A DNA stretch of 64,000 nucleotides from Paenibacillus albicereus (GCF_012676905.1 NZ_CP051428.1:4399001-4463000), one strand, 5' to 3'. Positions 8,105 to 19,069 are shown, counted from the first letter of the stretch. Notes: generated by a model from the letters alone, not told the origin. Numbers and translations: made by a program.

Positions 8105-9385
8105 TTATGCCTGCCCGGCCGCCTTGAGCGCCTTCATGGCGATGTCGCTGCGGCGCTGCATGCCTTCGAACGAGATCAAGCCCGCCGCTTCGTACGCGCG
8201 CTCGCGCGCCTCGGCGATGTCGCGGCCGAGCCCGACGATGCCGAGCACGCGGCCCCCGCTCGTCACGATCTCGCCGTCCTTCTCCGCCGTGCCGGCGTGG
8301 AAGACGAGTGCCCCCGCTTCCTTGGCCGCCTCCAGCCCGGAGATCGGCCGGCCTTTCGGATAGGAGCCCGGATAGCCCTCGCTCGCGGCGATGACGCAGA
8401 CGGCGGCCTCGTCCTTCCACTTGATCTCGATGTCGGCCAAACGCCCTTCCATGGCGGCGAGCACGATGTCGAGCAGGTCCGTCTCCAGACGCGGCAGCAC
8501 GACCTGCGTCTCCGGATCGCCCATGCGGGCGTTGAATTCGACCGTCTTGACGCCGTCCGGCGTCAGCATGAGCCCGGCGAACAGCACGCCGCGGAAAGGC
8601 CGGCCCTCGGCGACCATCGCGCGCGCTGTCGGCTCGATGATATTCACGATGGCGTCGTCCACGAGCGCCTGAGGCAGATGCGGCAGCGGCGAGTACGTGC
8701 CCATGCCGCCGGTATTCGGCCCTTTGTCCCCGTCGAAGATCGGCTTGTGGTCCTGCGCCGGCACCATCGCGCGCACCGTCTCGCCGTCGACGAAGGCGAG
8801 GATGCTCATCTCCTGTCCGGTCATGAACTCCTCGATGACGACCTGGCTGCCCGATGCGCCGAACACGCCGCCGAGCATCATGCCGCGCAGCGCCTCTTCA
8901 GCCTCGTCCAGCGTCGCCGCCACGGTGACGCCCTTGCCCGCGGCGAGGCCGTCGGCCTTGACGACGATCGGCGCCTGCTGCGTCCGCAGGTAGGCGAGCG
9001 CCGCCTCGAAGTCCGTGAACGACTCGTAGCGGGCAGTCGGGATGCCGTATTTGCGAAGCAGGTCCTTCATGAAAATCTTGCTGCCCTCGATCTCCGCCGC
9101 CTTGCGGTCCGGTCCGAACGCAGGGATGCCCGCGTCCTGGAACGCGTCGACGATGCCCGCCGCCAGCGGATCGTCCGGGCCGACGAAGACGAGGTCGATC
9201 TCGCGCTCCCGCGCCAGCTGCACGAGATCGTCGAAGTGGTCGACCGCGATCGGCACGCATTCGGCCAGCTCCGCGATGCCGGCGTTGCCGGGGGCGCAGA
9301 GCAGCTCCTTGACTTTGTGGCTTTTGGCCAGCGACCAGACGATCGCATGCTCGCGGCCTCCGCCGCCGATGACCAGAATACGCAA
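8105..9385 (-). CDS. purD: Phosphoribosylamine-glycine ligase (GAR synthetase)
   Basis: Joins phosphoribosylamine and glycine using ATP to make GAR, step 2 of IMP synthesis. The 426-residue length matches the family. The N-terminus LRILVIGGGGREHAIVW is the PurD nucleotide-fold signature; PIVVKADGLAAGKGV and the ATP-grasp segment EFNARMGDPETQVVLP follow. The start is the TTG at 9385, with AAGGAGG eight nt upstream; the frame extends 19 codons further but without a ribosome binding site. It is the last gene of the operon, 86 nt after purH, followed by hairpin repeats and the operon terminator. Confidence 0.97.
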   Translation of the reverse strand: MRILVIGGGGREHAIVWSLAKSHKVKELLCAPGNAGIAELAECVPIAVDHFDDLVQLAREREIDLVFVGPDDPLAAGIVDAFQDAGIPAFGPDRKAAEIEGSKIFMKDLLRKYGIPTARYESFTDFEAALAYLRTQQAPIVVKADGLAAGKGVTVAATLDEAEEALRGMMLGGVFGASGSQVVIEEFMTGQEMSILAFVDGETVRAMVPAQDHKPIFDGDKGPNTGGMGTYSPLPHLPQALVDDAIVNIIEPTARAMVAEGRPFRGVLFAGLMLTPDGVKTVEFNARMGDPETQVVLPRLETDLLDIVLAAMEGRLADIEIKWKDEAAVCVIAASEGYPGSYPKGRPISGLEAAKEAGALVFHAGTAEKDGEIVTSGGRVLGIVGLGRDIAEARERAYEAAGLISFEGMQRRSDIAMKALKAAGQA

Positions 9386-9471
9386 TGCAAACTCCTCCTT
9401 GAAATGAAGTGGACCTATGAGGCGATCGATCTCGGATAACACGAAAAGGACGCCGAAGCGCCCTCGCCGCC

Positions 9472-11019
9472 TTAGTGCTTGAAGTGGCGCACGCCGGTGA
9501 ACACCATCGCGATGCCGTGCTCGTTGGCCGCCCGGATCGACTCCTCGTCCTTGATCGAGCCGCCCGGCTGGATGATCGCGGTGATGCCCGCCTTGGCCGC
9601 GAGCTCGACCGTATCGCCCATCGGGAAGAACGCGTCCGACGCGAGCGCCGCTCCCTTGGCCTGCTCACCTGCCTGCTCGATGGCGATGCGGGCCGCGCCG
9701 ACCCGGTTCATCTGGCCGGCGCCGACGCCGACGGTCCGATCGTCCTTGGCCAGCAGGATCGCGTTCGACTTGACATGCTTGACGACCTTCCAGCCGAACA
9801 GCAGCTGCTTCATCTCCTCGGCGGTCGGCTGGCGCTCGGTGACGACCTTCAGATCGGCTTCGGAGATGCTGTGCACGTCGCTCTCCTGCACGACCATGCC
9901 GCCCTCGACGCTCGTCACGACCCAGTCGCTCTTGCGGCCCTCGGCCGAGGCGAGCTCCCCGGTGCGGAGCAGGCGGATGTTCTTCTTGCGGCTGAGGATG
10001 TCCAGCGCCTCCGGCGTGTAGTCGGGCGCGAGGATGATTTCCAGGAAAATCTCCGAAAGAAGCTGCGCCGTCTCCTCGCCGATCATGCGGTTCGCCGCGA
10101 CGATGCCGCCGAAGATGGACGTCGGGTCGGCTGCGTACGCTTTCTGGTAGGCCTCGTGGATGTCGGCGCCGACGCCGACTCCGCACGGATTCATATGCTT
10201 GACGGCGACGACGGCCGGCTCGCTGAACTCCTTGACGATGGCGAGCGCCGCGTTGGCGTCATTGATGTTGTTGTAGCTGAGCTCCTTGCCGTGCAGCTGC
10301 TCGGCGGTCGTGACGTTGCCCTCCGAGGCCAGCGGCCGGCGATAGAAGGCGGCGCGCTGATGCGGGTTCTCCCCGTAGCGCAGGTCCTGCACTTTTTCGT
10401 ACGTGACCGTGTAGCGCTCCGGCAGCGGGTCGCCGCCGAGCTTGGACAGGTAGTCGCCGATGAGCGCGTCGTACGCGCCGGTATGGCGGAACACCTTGGC
10501 CGCGAGACGCTTGCGCGTGTCCAGCGACGTGTCGCCGCCCTGCTTGATTTCGCCCAGCACGCCCTCGTAATCGGCGGCGTCGACGACGACGGTGACGAAG
10601 GCGTGGTTTTTGGCCGCGGAGCGCAGCATCGTCGGGCCGCCGATGTCGATGTTCTCGATGGCGTCCTCGTACGTCACGTCGGGCTTTGCGATCGTCGCCG
10701 CGAACGGGTACAGGTTGACGACGACGAGGTCGATGTAGTCGAGGCCGAGCTCGCGGATGGCGCGCTGATGCTCCTCGTTGTCGCGCACGGCGAGCAGTCC
10801 GCTGTGCACGGCCGGATGCAGCGTCTTGACGCGGCCGTCCATGATTTCCGGGAAGCCCGTCACCTCGGAGATGCCGATGACCGGGATGCCTTCCTTCTCC
10901 AGCAGGCTGTGCGTGCCCCCGGTGGAGATGATCTGTACGCCGGCTGCCGCCAGCTCCCTCGCGAACTCAACGATGCCGGTCTTGTCCGATACGCTGATAA
11001 GCGCCCTGCGAATAGCCAC
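9472..11019 (-). CDS. purH: Bifunctional AICAR transformylase / IMP cyclohydrolase
   Basis: Catalyses the last two steps of IMP synthesis: formylation of AICAR with 10-formyl-THF and ring closure. At 515 residues it is full length. The N-terminal MGS-like cyclohydrolase domain begins [19 protein letters not shown] and contains [14 protein letters not shown]. The transformylase part contains the conserved [11 protein letters not shown] (catalytic Lys-His) and ends with [16 protein letters not shown]. The start is GTG with AGGAGG seven nt upstream. It is separated from purN by a 770-nt repeat-filled spacer, unlike the tight spacing in B. subtilis. Confidence 0.97.
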   Translation of the reverse strand: MAIRRALISVSDKTGIVEFARELAAAGVQIISTGGTHSLLEKEGIPVIGISEVTGFPEIMDGRVKTLHPAVHSGLLAVRDNEEHQRAIRELGLDYIDLVVVNLYPFAATIAKPDVTYEDAIENIDIGGPTMLRSAAKNHAFVTVVVDAADYEGVLGEIKQGGDTSLDTRKRLAAKVFRHTGAYDALIGDYLSKLGGDPLPERYTVTYEKVQDLRYGENPHQRAAFYRRPLASEGNVTTAEQLHGKELSYNNINDANAALAIVKEFSEPAVVAVKHMNPCGVGVGADIHEAYQKAYAADPTSIFGGIVAANRMIGEETAQLLSEIFLEIILAPDYTPEALDILSRKKNIRLLRTGELASAEGRKSDWVVTSVEGGMVVQESDVHSISEADLKVVTERQPTAEEMKQLLFGWKVVKHVKSNAILLAKDDRTVGVGAGQMNRVGAARIAIEQAGEQAKGAALASDAFFPMGDTVELAAKAGITAIIQPGGSIKDEESIRAANEHGIAMVFTGVRHFKH

Positions 11020-11084
11020 GTTGTCCCCTCCTGTATGAAAATGAATCGATGAATGCTTGCTGCAGCGCAGCTGCGAAGACCCTC

Positions 11085-11150
11085 GTGCTGGCCGCTGCGC
11101 GGTGATCCCGTGCTGGCCCGCTGCGCGGTGAATTCGTGCTGGCCGCTGCG
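11085..11150. repeat. Short 25-26-bp direct repeats upstream of purH
   Basis: The string CGTGCTGGCC(C)GCTGCGCGGTGA recurs three times in the purN-purH spacer; the third copy is cut short. Nothing else is visible between the purH start and the inverted-repeat element that follows. Confidence 0.7.
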
Positions 11151-11154
11151 TACC

Positions 11155-11290
11155 CGCTCCGCGGACGGAACCTTCTTCCGATACCGCTGAAGCCCAGATT
11201 CCTCTGAATCTCCCTATTCAAAAAGGGAGGAATCCGGCCTTCAAGGGTAACGCTCCCGCTTCTCCAGAAGGATTCCGTCCCCTCCGCTCC
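11155..11290 (+). repeat. Dispersed inverted-repeat element, copy A
   Basis: A block of about 130 bp bounded by near-palindromic ends (GGACGGAACCTTCT and AGAAGGATTCCGTCC). It holds an inner inverted repeat (GATTCCT, later AGGAATC) and the marker TGAAGCCCAGATTCCTCTGA. The same block occurs at 18936-19069 in this orientation and at 21137-21259 inverted. It is non-coding and folds into nested hairpins, as a MITE or a REP/BIME-like element would. No target duplication was identified. Confidence 0.75.
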
Positions 11291-11342
11291 ACCGCTTGCG
11301 AAGGAAAGACTTCACGCGCGGCTGTCAGGATAACCCGGCGCG

Positions 11343-11787
11343 CTCAAGGTAGTCCGGACTCCTTCTTGCGGCGCATCCGGGTCATCCCGGCGCGCTCAAG
11401 GTAGTCCGGACTCCTTCATACAGCGCTTCCGGGTCATCCCGGCGCGCTCAAGGAAGTCCGGACCCCTTCTTGCGGCGCATCCGGGGCATCCCGGCGCGCT
11501 CAAGTCAGTCCGGACCCCTTCATACAGCGCTTCCGGGTCATCCCGACGCGCTCAAGGTAGTCCGGACCCCTTCGCGCGGCGCATCCGGGTCATCCCGGCA
11601 CGCTCAAGGTAGTCCGGACCCCTTCTTGCGGCGCATCCGGGTCATCCCGGCGCGCTCAAGTCAGTCCGGACCCCTTCATACGGCACTTCCGGGTCATCCC
11701 GGCGCGCTCAAGGTAGTCCGGACTCCTTCATGCGGCGCATCCGGGTCATCCCGGCGCGCTCAAGGCAGTCCGGACCCCTTCGCGGAC
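11343..11787. repeat. 52-bp tandem repeat array, family 3 (9 copies) in the purN-purH spacer
   Basis: CTCAAG recurs at 11343, 11395, 11447, 11499, 11551, 11603, 11655, 11707 and 11759, always 52 bp apart; the last unit runs up to the purN stop. Each unit contains a palindrome AGTCCGGACT (or AGTCCGGACC) and a hairpin CCGGG-TCAT-CCCGG. The sequence is unrelated to families 1 and 2. It would be transcribed as intercistronic RNA of the purine operon. Confidence 0.93.
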
Positions 11788-11790
11788 TTC

Positions 11791-12657
11791 TTACTTGTCC
11801 GCCGGATCATCGTCCGGTCCGGCTCCTGCGCCGGAAGAGACGAGCACGCGGCGGCCGTCGAGCGAGATCCGTCCCTCGGCGAAGCCGCGCACCGCCCACG
11901 GGTAGAGCACGTTCTCGGCGGCATGGATGCGCTCGGCGAGCGAGGCCTCGCTCTCGCCCTCGTCGATCTCCAGCGCCCGCTGCGCGATGATCGGCCCGCT
12001 GTCGAGGCCGCCGTCGACGAAGTGGATCGTGACGCCAGTCACCTTGACGCCGTAGTTCAGCGCCTGCCGGATCGCATGCATGCCGGGGAAAGCCGGCAGC
12101 AGCGACGGATGGATGTTGATCATCCGCCCTGCAAAGGCGTCGACGAGCACCGGCGTCAGGATGCGCATGTAGCCCGCCAGCACGACGAGGCCGACGCCGC
12201 GGCGCTCCAGCTCGGCGAGGATCTCGCCTTCGTACGCTTCGCGCGAAGCGTACGCCGACGAGTCGAACACCCAGGTGTCGATTCCGCTGCGGCGCGCCCG
12301 CTCCACGACGGGCGCCTCCGCACGGTCGCAGACGAGAAGCTCGATGGAGCCTCCGAGCTTCCCGTCCGCCGCCGCGTCCGCCAGCGCCTGGAAATTGCTG
12401 CCCTGGCCGGAGGCGAAGATGGCGATGCGCAGCTGCCCCTCGGGACGGCCAACGTGAGCTGGCTGGCCGAGACGCTGCCCGCTGCGGACATGTCCATCCG
12501 CCTGCTCGCCGAACCGCTGGCCACCGCCGGGATGTCCGTCCGCCGGCTGGCCGAGCCGCTGCCCGCTGCGGAGATGTCCGTCCGCCTGCTCGTCTCGGCG
12601 CGGCCCGCCCGTCCGGCCTGCGCCCTCCAGATCGACGCTCAGCGGCTGCTCGGCCAT
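11791..12657 (-). CDS. purN: Phosphoribosylglycinamide formyltransferase with a repetitive N-terminal extension
   Basis: Transfers a formyl group from 10-formyl-THF to GAR (step 3). The conserved core starts at residue 76 (LRIAIFASGQGSNFQAL) and contains the catalytic region MINIHPSLLPAFPGMHA and VTIHFVDGGLDSGPII. Typical PurN has about 190-210 residues; this frame has 288. The extra 75 residues are Gly/Gln/Arg/His-rich, with a 14-residue unit (core SGQRLGQPADGH, 42 bp) in about three copies. The ATG overlaps the purM stop (TGATG), supporting translation from there; an internal start near residue 76 would need CTG and has no good ribosome binding site. Confidence 0.93.
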   Translation of the reverse strand: MAEQPLSVDLEGAGRTGGPRRDEQADGHLRSGQRLGQPADGHPGGGQRFGEQADGHVRSGQRLGQPAHVGRPEGQLRIAIFASGQGSNFQALADAAADGKLGGSIELLVCDRAEAPVVERARRSGIDTWVFDSSAYASREAYEGEILAELERRGVGLVVLAGYMRILTPVLVDAFAGRMINIHPSLLPAFPGMHAIRQALNYGVKVTGVTIHFVDGGLDSGPIIAQRALEIDEGESEASLAERIHAAENVLYPWAVRGFAEGRISLDGRRVLVSSGAGAGPDDDPADK

Positions 12658-13700
12658 CAGACGTCCGCCCCGGTGAAGGTGACGATGCGGCTGCCCTCCG
12701 TAACGGTGCCGATGCGGTACGCCGCCTCGCCTAGCTCCGCGAGCGCGGCAAGCGCCGCCTCCGCCTCGTCCGGCGGCACGACGACGACGAGGCCGATGCC
12801 CATGTTGAACGTCGTGAACATGTCGCGGTTCGTGATGGAGCCTTTGTCCTGGAGCAGCTTGAAGATCGGCTGGATCGGCCAGCTGCCGCAGTCCACCTCG
12901 ACGTTCACGCCTTCCGGCAGCACGCGCGGGATGTTCTCGATGAAGCCGCCGCCGGTGATGTGGGCCATGCCCTTCACCCGCACCTTGGCGATCAGCTCCA
13001 GCGCCGGCTTGACGTAGATGCGCGTCGGCTCCAGCAGCACGTCGCCGAGGCGCTTGCCGCCGAGCTCCGCCAGCTCGTCCTGCAGGCCGTAGCCGGCCTG
13101 CTCCAGCAGCAGGCGCCGCACGAGCGAGTAGCCGTTGCTGTGGATGCCGCTCGACGCCAGGCCGATGACCGCGTCGCCGGGAGCGATCGTGCTGCCGTCG
13201 ATCATCTTGGCGCGGTCGACGACGCCGACCGTGAAGCCGCCGATGTCGTATTCCTCCGGCGTGTACATGCCAGGCATCTCGGCCGTCTCGCCGCCGATCA
13301 GGGCGCAGCCCGCCTGCACGCAGCCTTCGGCGATGCCGGCCACGATCTGCTCGATCTTCTCCGGCTCGACCTTGCCCGTCGCCAGGTAGTCGAGGAAGAA
13401 CAGCGGCTCCGCGCCCTGCACGATGATGTCGTTGACGCACATGGCGACGGCGTCGATGCCGATCGTGTCATGCTTGTCCATGGCAAAGGCGAGCATGAGC
13501 TTCGTGCCGACTCCGTCCGTGCCCGAAACAAGCACCGGCTCCTCGTACTTGTTCTTGTCCAGGCTGAACAGGCCGCCGAAGCCGCCCAGCCCGCCGAGCA
13601 CCTCCGGACGGATCGTCCTCTTCACGTGCTTCTTCATGCGCTCGACCGCTTCGTTGCCCGCCGCGATGTCGACGCCGGCTTGCTTGTATGCCTCTGCCAT
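12657..13700 (-). CDS. purM: Phosphoribosylformylglycinamidine cyclo-ligase (AIR synthetase)
   Basis: Closes the imidazole ring of FGAM to AIR with ATP (step 5). The 347 residues cover the whole family, beginning [17 protein letters not shown]. The AIRS N-domain motif [14 protein letters not shown], the segment [15 protein letters not shown] and the C-domain motif [16 protein letters not shown] are all present. GGGAG lies about ten nt upstream of the ATG. Its stop overlaps the purN start by one base. The 168-nt gap to purF holds no visible gene. Confidence 0.97.
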   Translation of the reverse strand: MAEAYKQAGVDIAAGNEAVERMKKHVKRTIRPEVLGGLGGFGGLFSLDKNKYEEPVLVSGTDGVGTKLMLAFAMDKHDTIGIDAVAMCVNDIIVQGAEPLFFLDYLATGKVEPEKIEQIVAGIAEGCVQAGCALIGGETAEMPGMYTPEEYDIGGFTVGVVDRAKMIDGSTIAPGDAVIGLASSGIHSNGYSLVRRLLLEQAGYGLQDELAELGGKRLGDVLLEPTRIYVKPALELIAKVRVKGMAHITGGGFIENIPRVLPEGVNVEVDCGSWPIQPIFKLLQDKGSITNRDMFTTFNMGIGLVVVVPPDEAEAALAALAELGEAAYRIGTVTEGSRIVTFTGADV

Positions 13701-13868
13701 TCTCCTGTCACTCCCTGCAAAATGGTAGGGACCGCCCGGCGCGGACGCCGCGCGCGGCCCTGCAATGCGATGGATGCTGCGGCCCGCCGGACATCGCTGT
13801 CAAGCGGCTGCTCCCGAACCTCGAACGCTCGATCCGTAGAGTGTGGTCTGGCTCCCCCGCTGCCGCCT

Positions 13869-15494
13869 CTAGCAGCTGCAGCTCTTGTCCGAGCTTTCGT
13901 CGACCGGGGTCGGGTAGTCGTTGTTGAAGCAGGCGAGGCACAGGCCGCCGCCCTTGCTGTCGCCCGGCACCGAGGCGGACTCGATGAGCCCCTCGGCGCT
14001 CAGGAAGTAGAGCGAGTCGGCGTTGATCGCCTCGCGGATCTCCTCGACCGTCTTGGACGAGGCGATCAGCTCGCGCCGGTCCGGCGTGTCGATGCCGTAG
14101 TAGCACGGATTGGCGAACGGCGGCGAGCTGATGCGCACATGCACCTCGGCCGCGCCGGCCTCGCGCAGCATGTTGACGATGCGCAGGCTCGTCGTGCCGC
14201 GCACGATGGAGTCGTCGATCATGACGACGCGCTTGCCCTGCACGATCTTGCGCACGGCCGACAGCTTCATCTTGACGCCCTTCTCGCGCAGCTCCTGCGA
14301 CGGCTGGATGAACGTGCGGCCGGAATACTTGTTCTTGATGAGCCCCATCTCGTACGGGATGCCCGTCTGCTCGGCGTAGCCGATGGCCGCGCTGATGCTG
14401 GAGTCCGGCACGCCGACGACGATGTCGGCGTCCACGAACGCCTCGACCGCGAGGCGGCGGCCCATCTGCTTGCGCGCCGTATGGATGTTGACCTCGTTGA
14501 TGTCGCTGTCCGGCCGGGCGAAGTAGATGTATTCCATCGCGCAGCTGGCGCGGCGCTCTTCCTGGTCGAACCGGTCCTCGTGCAGGCCGTCCGCGTCGAG
14601 GATGAGCAGCTCGCCCGGCTGCACGTCGCGCACGTACTCCGCGCCGATCGTCTCGAACGCGCAGGTCTCGGAGGCGAACACGTAGCCGTCGCCGAGCCGT
14701 CCCATGACGAGCGGACGCAGGCCGTTCGTGTCGGAAGCGACGAGCAGCCGCTCGTTGGTCATGATGAGGAAGGCGAAGCCGCCGACGATACGCCGCAGCG
14801 CGTCTCGGGCCGCGCTCACGAAGTCCTTGGGCGAGCGCGCGATCAGATGCGCGATGACCTCCGTGTCGCTCGTCGTCTGGAAGATCGAGCCCATGCCCTC
14901 CAGCTCGCGGCGGATCGAAGGCGCGTTGACGATGTTGCCGTTGGTCGCCACGGCGAGGTCGCCGTCGCGGTACTTGAACACGAGCGGCTGCGCGTTGCCG
15001 AGCTGGCTCGCGCCGGACGTCGAGTAGCGCACATGCCCGATCGCGCGGTCGCCCGGCAGCGAGGCGAGGATGTCGGTCGTGAACACTTCCTTGACGAGGC
15101 CCATGCCGCGATGGTAGGCGAAGCCTCCGGTCGCGCTGTCCACCGTGCAGACGCCCGAGCTTTCCTCGCCGCGATGCTGCAGCGCATGCAGGCCGTAGTA
15201 CGACAGCGACGAGGCGTCCGGCGTGCCGAACACGCCGAACACGCCGCATTCCTCCTTGAGCTTGTCGAAAATATCGTCGCGGCCGATGCCCGCGTTGTAG
15301 TGGGCGTCCTCCCAGGCGCGCGACACCGCGCGCAGCTCCTCGGAGCCGGCGACGGCATAACGGCCGCCGTCGGCAAGCGCCGGCGGCGCCTCGCCGGCAG
15401 CCGCCGTGCCGTCCGCGCGGAGGACGGGGGCGCTGTCCGCGCCCTCGCCCCAGCGGGAGCCGGGCTGGACCGCCAGCCTTATTTCATCCGGCAT
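13869..15494 (-). CDS. purF: Amidophosphoribosyltransferase (glutamine PRPP amidotransferase)
   Basis: Commits PRPP to purines using glutamine. The class II glutaminase nucleophile is the Cys in [13 protein letters not shown], exposed after propeptide removal. From the ATG at 15494 (GAAGGAAG seven nt upstream) that Cys is residue 83, so the propeptide would be about 82 residues against 11 in B. subtilis. The PRPP loop [13 protein letters not shown] is intact. Cysteines in RRASCAMEY and GLCLACFNN correspond to ligands of the [4Fe-4S] cluster found in the Bacillus-type enzyme. The start overlaps the purL end by 16 nt. The long Ala/Gly-rich propeptide is the only oddity. Confidence 0.96.
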   Translation of the reverse strand: MPDEIRLAVQPGSRWGEGADSAPVLRADGTAAAGEAPPALADGGRYAVAGSEELRAVSRAWEDAHYNAGIGRDDIFDKLKEECGVFGVFGTPDASSLSYYGLHALQHRGEESSGVCTVDSATGGFAYHRGMGLVKEVFTTDILASLPGDRAIGHVRYSTSGASQLGNAQPLVFKYRDGDLAVATNGNIVNAPSIRRELEGMGSIFQTTSDTEVIAHLIARSPKDFVSAARDALRRIVGGFAFLIMTNERLLVASDTNGLRPLVMGRLGDGYVFASETCAFETIGAEYVRDVQPGELLILDADGLHEDRFDQEERRASCAMEYIYFARPDSDINEVNIHTARKQMGRRLAVEAFVDADIVVGVPDSSISAAIGYAEQTGIPYEMGLIKNKYSGRTFIQPSQELREKGVKMKLSAVRKIVQGKRVVMIDDSIVRGTTSLRIVNMLREAGAAEVHVRISSPPFANPCYYGIDTPDRRELIASSKTVEEIREAINADSLYFLSAEGLIESASVPGDSKGGGLCLACFNNDYPTPVDESSDKSCSC

Positions 15495-17728
15495 GGGATC
15501 GCTTCCTTCCACACGCTCCGCAGCTCGGCGACCGCGGCCTTCACGCCCGGCTTGCCGTTCACGCGGATGTCCAGCTCCTCTCCGCCGACCGTGCCGATCT
15601 CCGCATGCGGGACGCCGCGCTCCGCCAGCAGCGCCAGCAGCTCGCCCTTGCGCTCCGGCGACGCGCTCAGCAGGATGCGCGACTGCGACTCGCTGAACAG
15701 CGCATGGTCCGGACGCAGGTCCGTCGCCACGTCTACTCTCGCGCCGAGGCCGCGGCCGAAGCTCGCCTCCGCCAGCGCCGTCGCCAGCCCGCCCTCGGAC
15801 AGGTCATGCGCAGAAGCGACGAGGCCGGCGCGGATCGCCGCCTGGACCGCGTCCAGCAGCGTCTTTTCGACCGCCAGGTCCAGCGCCGGAGGACGTCCCT
15901 CCGCCTTGCCGCCGCGCACCTGTTGCAGCTCGCTGCCGCCGAACTCGGCGCGGGTCTCGCCGATCAGGATGACGGAGTCTCCCGCCCGCTTGAACTCCTG
16001 CGTCGTGATGAAGTCGATGTCGTCGATCAGGCCGACCATGCCGATGACCGGCGTCGGGTAGATCGCGCCTTTGGCGTTCTCGTTGTACAGGCTGACGTTG
16101 CCGCCGATGACCGGCGTCTCCAGCACGCGGCAAGCCTCGCTCATGCCGTCGGCCGATTTTTCGAGCTGCCAGAACACCTCCGGCTTCTCCGGACTGCCGA
16201 AGTTGAGGTTGTCCGTGATCGCCAGCGGCTGCGCGCCGGAGCAGACGATGTTGCGCGCCGCTTCGGCGACCGCGATCGCGCCGCCGACCTCGGGGTCGAG
16301 GTAGACGTAGCGGCCGTTGCAGTCGGTCGTCATCGCCAGCGCCTTGCGCGTGCCCGGCACGAGCACGACGGCCGCGTCCGAGCCGGGAGGCACCGCGGTG
16401 CCCGTACGCACCATGTAGTCGTACTGCCGGTATACCCACTCCTTGCTCGCGACCGTCGGGGAGCCCAGCACGTCCTTGAGCGCGCCCGTCAGGTCCGTGA
16501 TCTCCTCGAAAGCCGCCGTGTCGATCGACGCGCTCGCCGCGTAGGAGGCCGGCTCCTGCGAAGGCTTGCTGTACACCGGGCACTCGTCCACGAGCGCCTT
16601 GACCGGCATGTCGGCGACCTGCTCGCCTTGGTGGAACAGCCGCAGGCGGCCGTCGTCGGTCACCTTGCCGACCTTGGCGCAGATGACGCCCCAGCGTTCG
16701 AAAATCTCGCGCGCCTGCGCCTCATGCTCCGGCGCGACGACGAACAGCATGCGCTCCTGCGACTCGGACAGCATCATCTCGTACGGCGTCATGCCTTCCT
16801 CGCGCTGCGGCACCTCGTCGAGGTACAGCTCGAGGCCGTTGCCGGCCTTGGACGCCATCTCGGCGCTGGAGCAGGTCAGGCCCGCCGCGCCCATGTCCTG
16901 GATGCCGAGCACGATGCCGGAGTCGATCAGCTCGAGCGTCGATTCCATGACGAGCTTTTCCATGAAGGGATCGCCGACCTGCACGGCCGTGCGCTTCTCC
17001 TCGGACTCCTCGGACAGCTCGACCGATGCGAACGTCGCGCCGTGGATGCCGTCGCGGCCGGTCGCCGGACCGACGTAGAACACGGGGTTGCCGACGCCCA
17101 TGGCGACGCCGCGCTGGATCTTGTCGTGGTCGATCAGGCCGACGCACATCGCGTTGACGAGCGGGTTGCCCTCGTAGCTCTCGTCGAACATGACCTCGCC
17201 CGCGACCGTCGGGATGCCGATGCAGTTGCCGTAGCCGGCGATGCCGCCGACGACATGCTCGAACAGGTACTTGACGCGGTCGCTCTCCAGCCGGCCGAAG
17301 CGCAGGCTGTTGAGCAGCGCGACCGGACGCGCCCCCATCGAGAAGATGTCGCGGATGATGCCGCCGACGCCCGTCGCCGCGCCCTGGTAAGGCTCGACCG
17401 CGGACGGATGGTTGTGCGACTCGATCTTGAACACGACCGCCTGGTTATCGCCGATGTCGACGATGCCCGCGCCCTCGCCCGGTCCCATGAGCACTTTCGG
17501 GCCGGTGATCGGGAACTTCTTGAGGATCGGCTTGGAGTTCTTGTAGGAGCAGTGCTCCGACCACATGACGCTGAAGACGCCGATCTCGGTATAGTTGGGC
17601 TGCCGGCCCATGAAGCCGCAGATGAGCTCGTACTCGTGGTCCGTCACGCCGAACTGCTGGTAGATCTTCTGCTCGGCGATCTGCTCCGCCGTCGGTTCCA
17701 ACGCCTTAGCTGTTGACTGCTGCGTCAT
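15479..17728 (-). CDS. purL: Phosphoribosylformylglycinamidine synthase, large subunit
   Basis: The synthetase subunit of the three-part FGAM synthase (PurS-PurQ-PurL), converting FGAR to FGAM with ammonia from PurQ. Its 749 residues fit the small Bacillus-type PurL. Signatures include [18 protein letters not shown], the ATP-site region [21 protein letters not shown] and [13 protein letters not shown]. The start is the ATG at 17728, with GGAGG seven nt upstream and 23 nt inside purQ. It lies between purQ and purF as in B. subtilis. Confidence 0.98.
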   Translation of the reverse strand: MTQQSTAKALEPTAEQIAEQKIYQQFGVTDHEYELICGFMGRQPNYTEIGVFSVMWSEHCSYKNSKPILKKFPITGPKVLMGPGEGAGIVDIGDNQAVVFKIESHNHPSAVEPYQGAATGVGGIIRDIFSMGARPVALLNSLRFGRLESDRVKYLFEHVVGGIAGYGNCIGIPTVAGEVMFDESYEGNPLVNAMCVGLIDHDKIQRGVAMGVGNPVFYVGPATGRDGIHGATFASVELSEESEEKRTAVQVGDPFMEKLVMESTLELIDSGIVLGIQDMGAAGLTCSSAEMASKAGNGLELYLDEVPQREEGMTPYEMMLSESQERMLFVVAPEHEAQAREIFERWGVICAKVGKVTDDGRLRLFHQGEQVADMPVKALVDECPVYSKPSQEPASYAASASIDTAAFEEITDLTGALKDVLGSPTVASKEWVYRQYDYMVRTGTAVPPGSDAAVVLVPGTRKALAMTTDCNGRYVYLDPEVGGAIAVAEAARNIVCSGAQPLAITDNLNFGSPEKPEVFWQLEKSADGMSEACRVLETPVIGGNVSLYNENAKGAIYPTPVIGMVGLIDDIDFITTQEFKRAGDSVILIGETRAEFGGSELQQVRGGKAEGRPPALDLAVEKTLLDAVQAAIRAGLVASAHDLSEGGLATALAEASFGRGLGARVDVATDLRPDHALFSESQSRILLSASPERKGELLALLAERGVPHAEIGTVGGEELDIRVNGKPGVKAAVAELRSVWKEAIPCRMK

Positions 17729-18401
17729 GCTGTTCCCTCCATGCGTTCAAAATCGATGTGAACATCCGCTTGCCGTCCTCGGAGCCGAGCAGCTGGCTGA
17801 CCGCCCGCTCGGGATGCGGCATCATGCCGACGACGTTGCCGCGCTCGCTGCAGATGCCGGCGATGTCGTGGACCGAGCCGTTCGGGTTGCCGCCATTCGC
17901 GTAGCGGAACACGATCTGGTTGTTCTGCTGCAGCCGCGCCAGCGTCTCGTCGTCGCAGTAGTAGTTGCCTTCGCCGTGGGCGATCGGAATCGAGATGACC
18001 TCGCCCTGGCGGTACTGGTTCGTGAACGGCGTCGAGGCGTTGACGACCTCGAGCGGCGACGGGTGGCAAAGGAACTTGAGGTCGCGGTTGCGCAGCAGCG
18101 CGCCCGGCAGCAGGCCGGCCTCGGTCAGGATCTGGAAGCCGTTGCAGATGCCCAGCACGTACTTGCCGGCCTCGGCCGCCTTGACGACCTCGGCCATGAC
18201 CGGAGCGAAGCGGGCGATCGCGCCGCAGCGCAGATAGTCGCCGTAGGAGAAGCCGCCCGGCACGAGGATCGCGTCGTAGGCGGAGAGATCGGTGGCCGTA
18301 TGCCAGACGTAGTCGACGGACTGCCCGATCGTCTCTTCGACCGCCTTGTAGCAGTCGATGTCGCAGTTCGATCCGGGGAAAACGATGACGGCGAACTTCA
18401 T
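17706..18401 (-). CDS. purQ: Phosphoribosylformylglycinamidine synthase, glutaminase subunit
   Basis: Class I glutamine amidotransferase that feeds ammonia to PurL. At 231 residues it is the normal size. The nucleophile elbow is [12 protein letters not shown] (Cys), and the His-Glu dyad lies in [11 protein letters not shown]. The N-terminus [16 protein letters not shown] is typical. GGAGGG sits eight nt before the ATG, and the gene follows purS after only 4 nt. Confidence 0.98.
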   Translation of the reverse strand: MKFAVIVFPGSNCDIDCYKAVEETIGQSVDYVWHTATDLSAYDAILVPGGFSYGDYLRCGAIARFAPVMAEVVKAAEAGKYVLGICNGFQILTEAGLLPGALLRNRDLKFLCHPSPLEVVNASTPFTNQYRQGEVISIPIAHGEGNYYCDDETLARLQQNNQIVFRYANGGNPNGSVHDIAGICSERGNVVGMMPHPERAVSQLLGSEDGKRMFTSILNAWREQHDAAVNS

Positions 18402-18405
18402 CCGA

Positions 18406-18648
18406 TCAGCCCTCCAGCTCGAAGCGGTAGTCTTCCACGACCGTGTTGGCCAGCAGCTTCTCGCACATGGCGCGCACGCGCTCCTCGGCCTCGGCGCGGT
18501 CCGTCGTGTCCAGGGTCAGCTCCAGGTACTTGCCGATGCGGACCTTGTCCACTTCCGCGAAGCCCATGCTGTGCAGGGCTCCCTGCACGGCCGTTCCTTG
18601 CGGGTCGAGCACGTTTTGCTTGATCGTCACGTATACGGTTGCTTTCAT
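18406..18648 (-). CDS. purS: Phosphoribosylformylglycinamidine synthase subunit PurS
   Basis: The 80-residue scaffold that holds PurQ and PurL together. The sequence reads [20 protein letters not shown], then [16 protein letters not shown], as in all PurS proteins. GAGGAG lies eight nt upstream of the ATG. It is the first gene of the S-Q-L-F-M-N block, after a 1.4-kb repeat-filled spacer that separates it from purC. Confidence 0.98.
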   Translation of the reverse strand: MKATVYVTIKQNVLDPQGTAVQGALHSMGFAEVDKVRIGKYLELTLDTTDRAEAEERVRAMCEKLLANTVVEDYRFELEG

Positions 18649-18730
18649 CGTGGCAACTCCTCATGAGTGGATTGATTATCAAGGCGGTTGAATGTTCGTG
18701 GGGCTGACTGTTTGTCGGGTGAACGGCTGC

Positions 18731-18858
18731 GAGCAGGGACGAGCGGCTAGGCGGGCAGGGCTGAGCGGCTAGGCGGTCCAGGGACGAGCGGCTAGGCGGG
18801 CCAGGGACGAGCGGCTAGGCGGGCAGGGACGAGCGGCTAGGCGGGCAGGGACGAGTAG
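18731..18858. repeat. 22-23-bp tandem repeats upstream of purS
   Basis: GAGCGGCTAGGCGG with GGGACGA or GGGCTGA recurs at 18741, 18763, 18786, 18809 and 18831, with a final decayed copy at 18853. Spacing is 22-23 bp. Non-coding. Confidence 0.85.
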
Positions 18859-18935
18859 AGTACAACCGCCGCGAGGGACGAGGCGCCGGCCTTGGCCGCT
18901 CTCGGGCAGCGATAGCAGTCGCCCCGGGCCTTCGC

Positions 18936-19069
18936 CGCTCCGCGGACGGAACCTCTTTCCGATTCCGCTGAAGCCCAGATTCCTCTGATCTCCCGTTCCG
19001 AAATGGAAGGAATCCGGCCTTCAAGGGAACCGCTGCCGCTTCTACAAGAGGCTCCGTCCCCTCCGCTCC
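18936..19069 (+). repeat. Dispersed inverted-repeat element, copy B
   Basis: The same element as 11155-11290, in the same orientation. Ends GGACGGAACCTCTT and AAGAGGCTCCGTCC are inverted repeats with one mismatch. The inner palindromes GATTCCT/AGGAATC and TTCC-GAAAT-GGAA are present. The changes at the two ends (CCTTCT/AGAAGG in copy A, CCTCTT/AAGAGG here) match each other, so pairing is kept between copies. Confidence 0.78.

Noticed and set aside
12960-17716. Long plus-strand frames across purM, purF and purL
   Set aside because: Composition is typical of antisense shadows in high-GC DNA and the minus strand encodes unmistakable purine enzymes.
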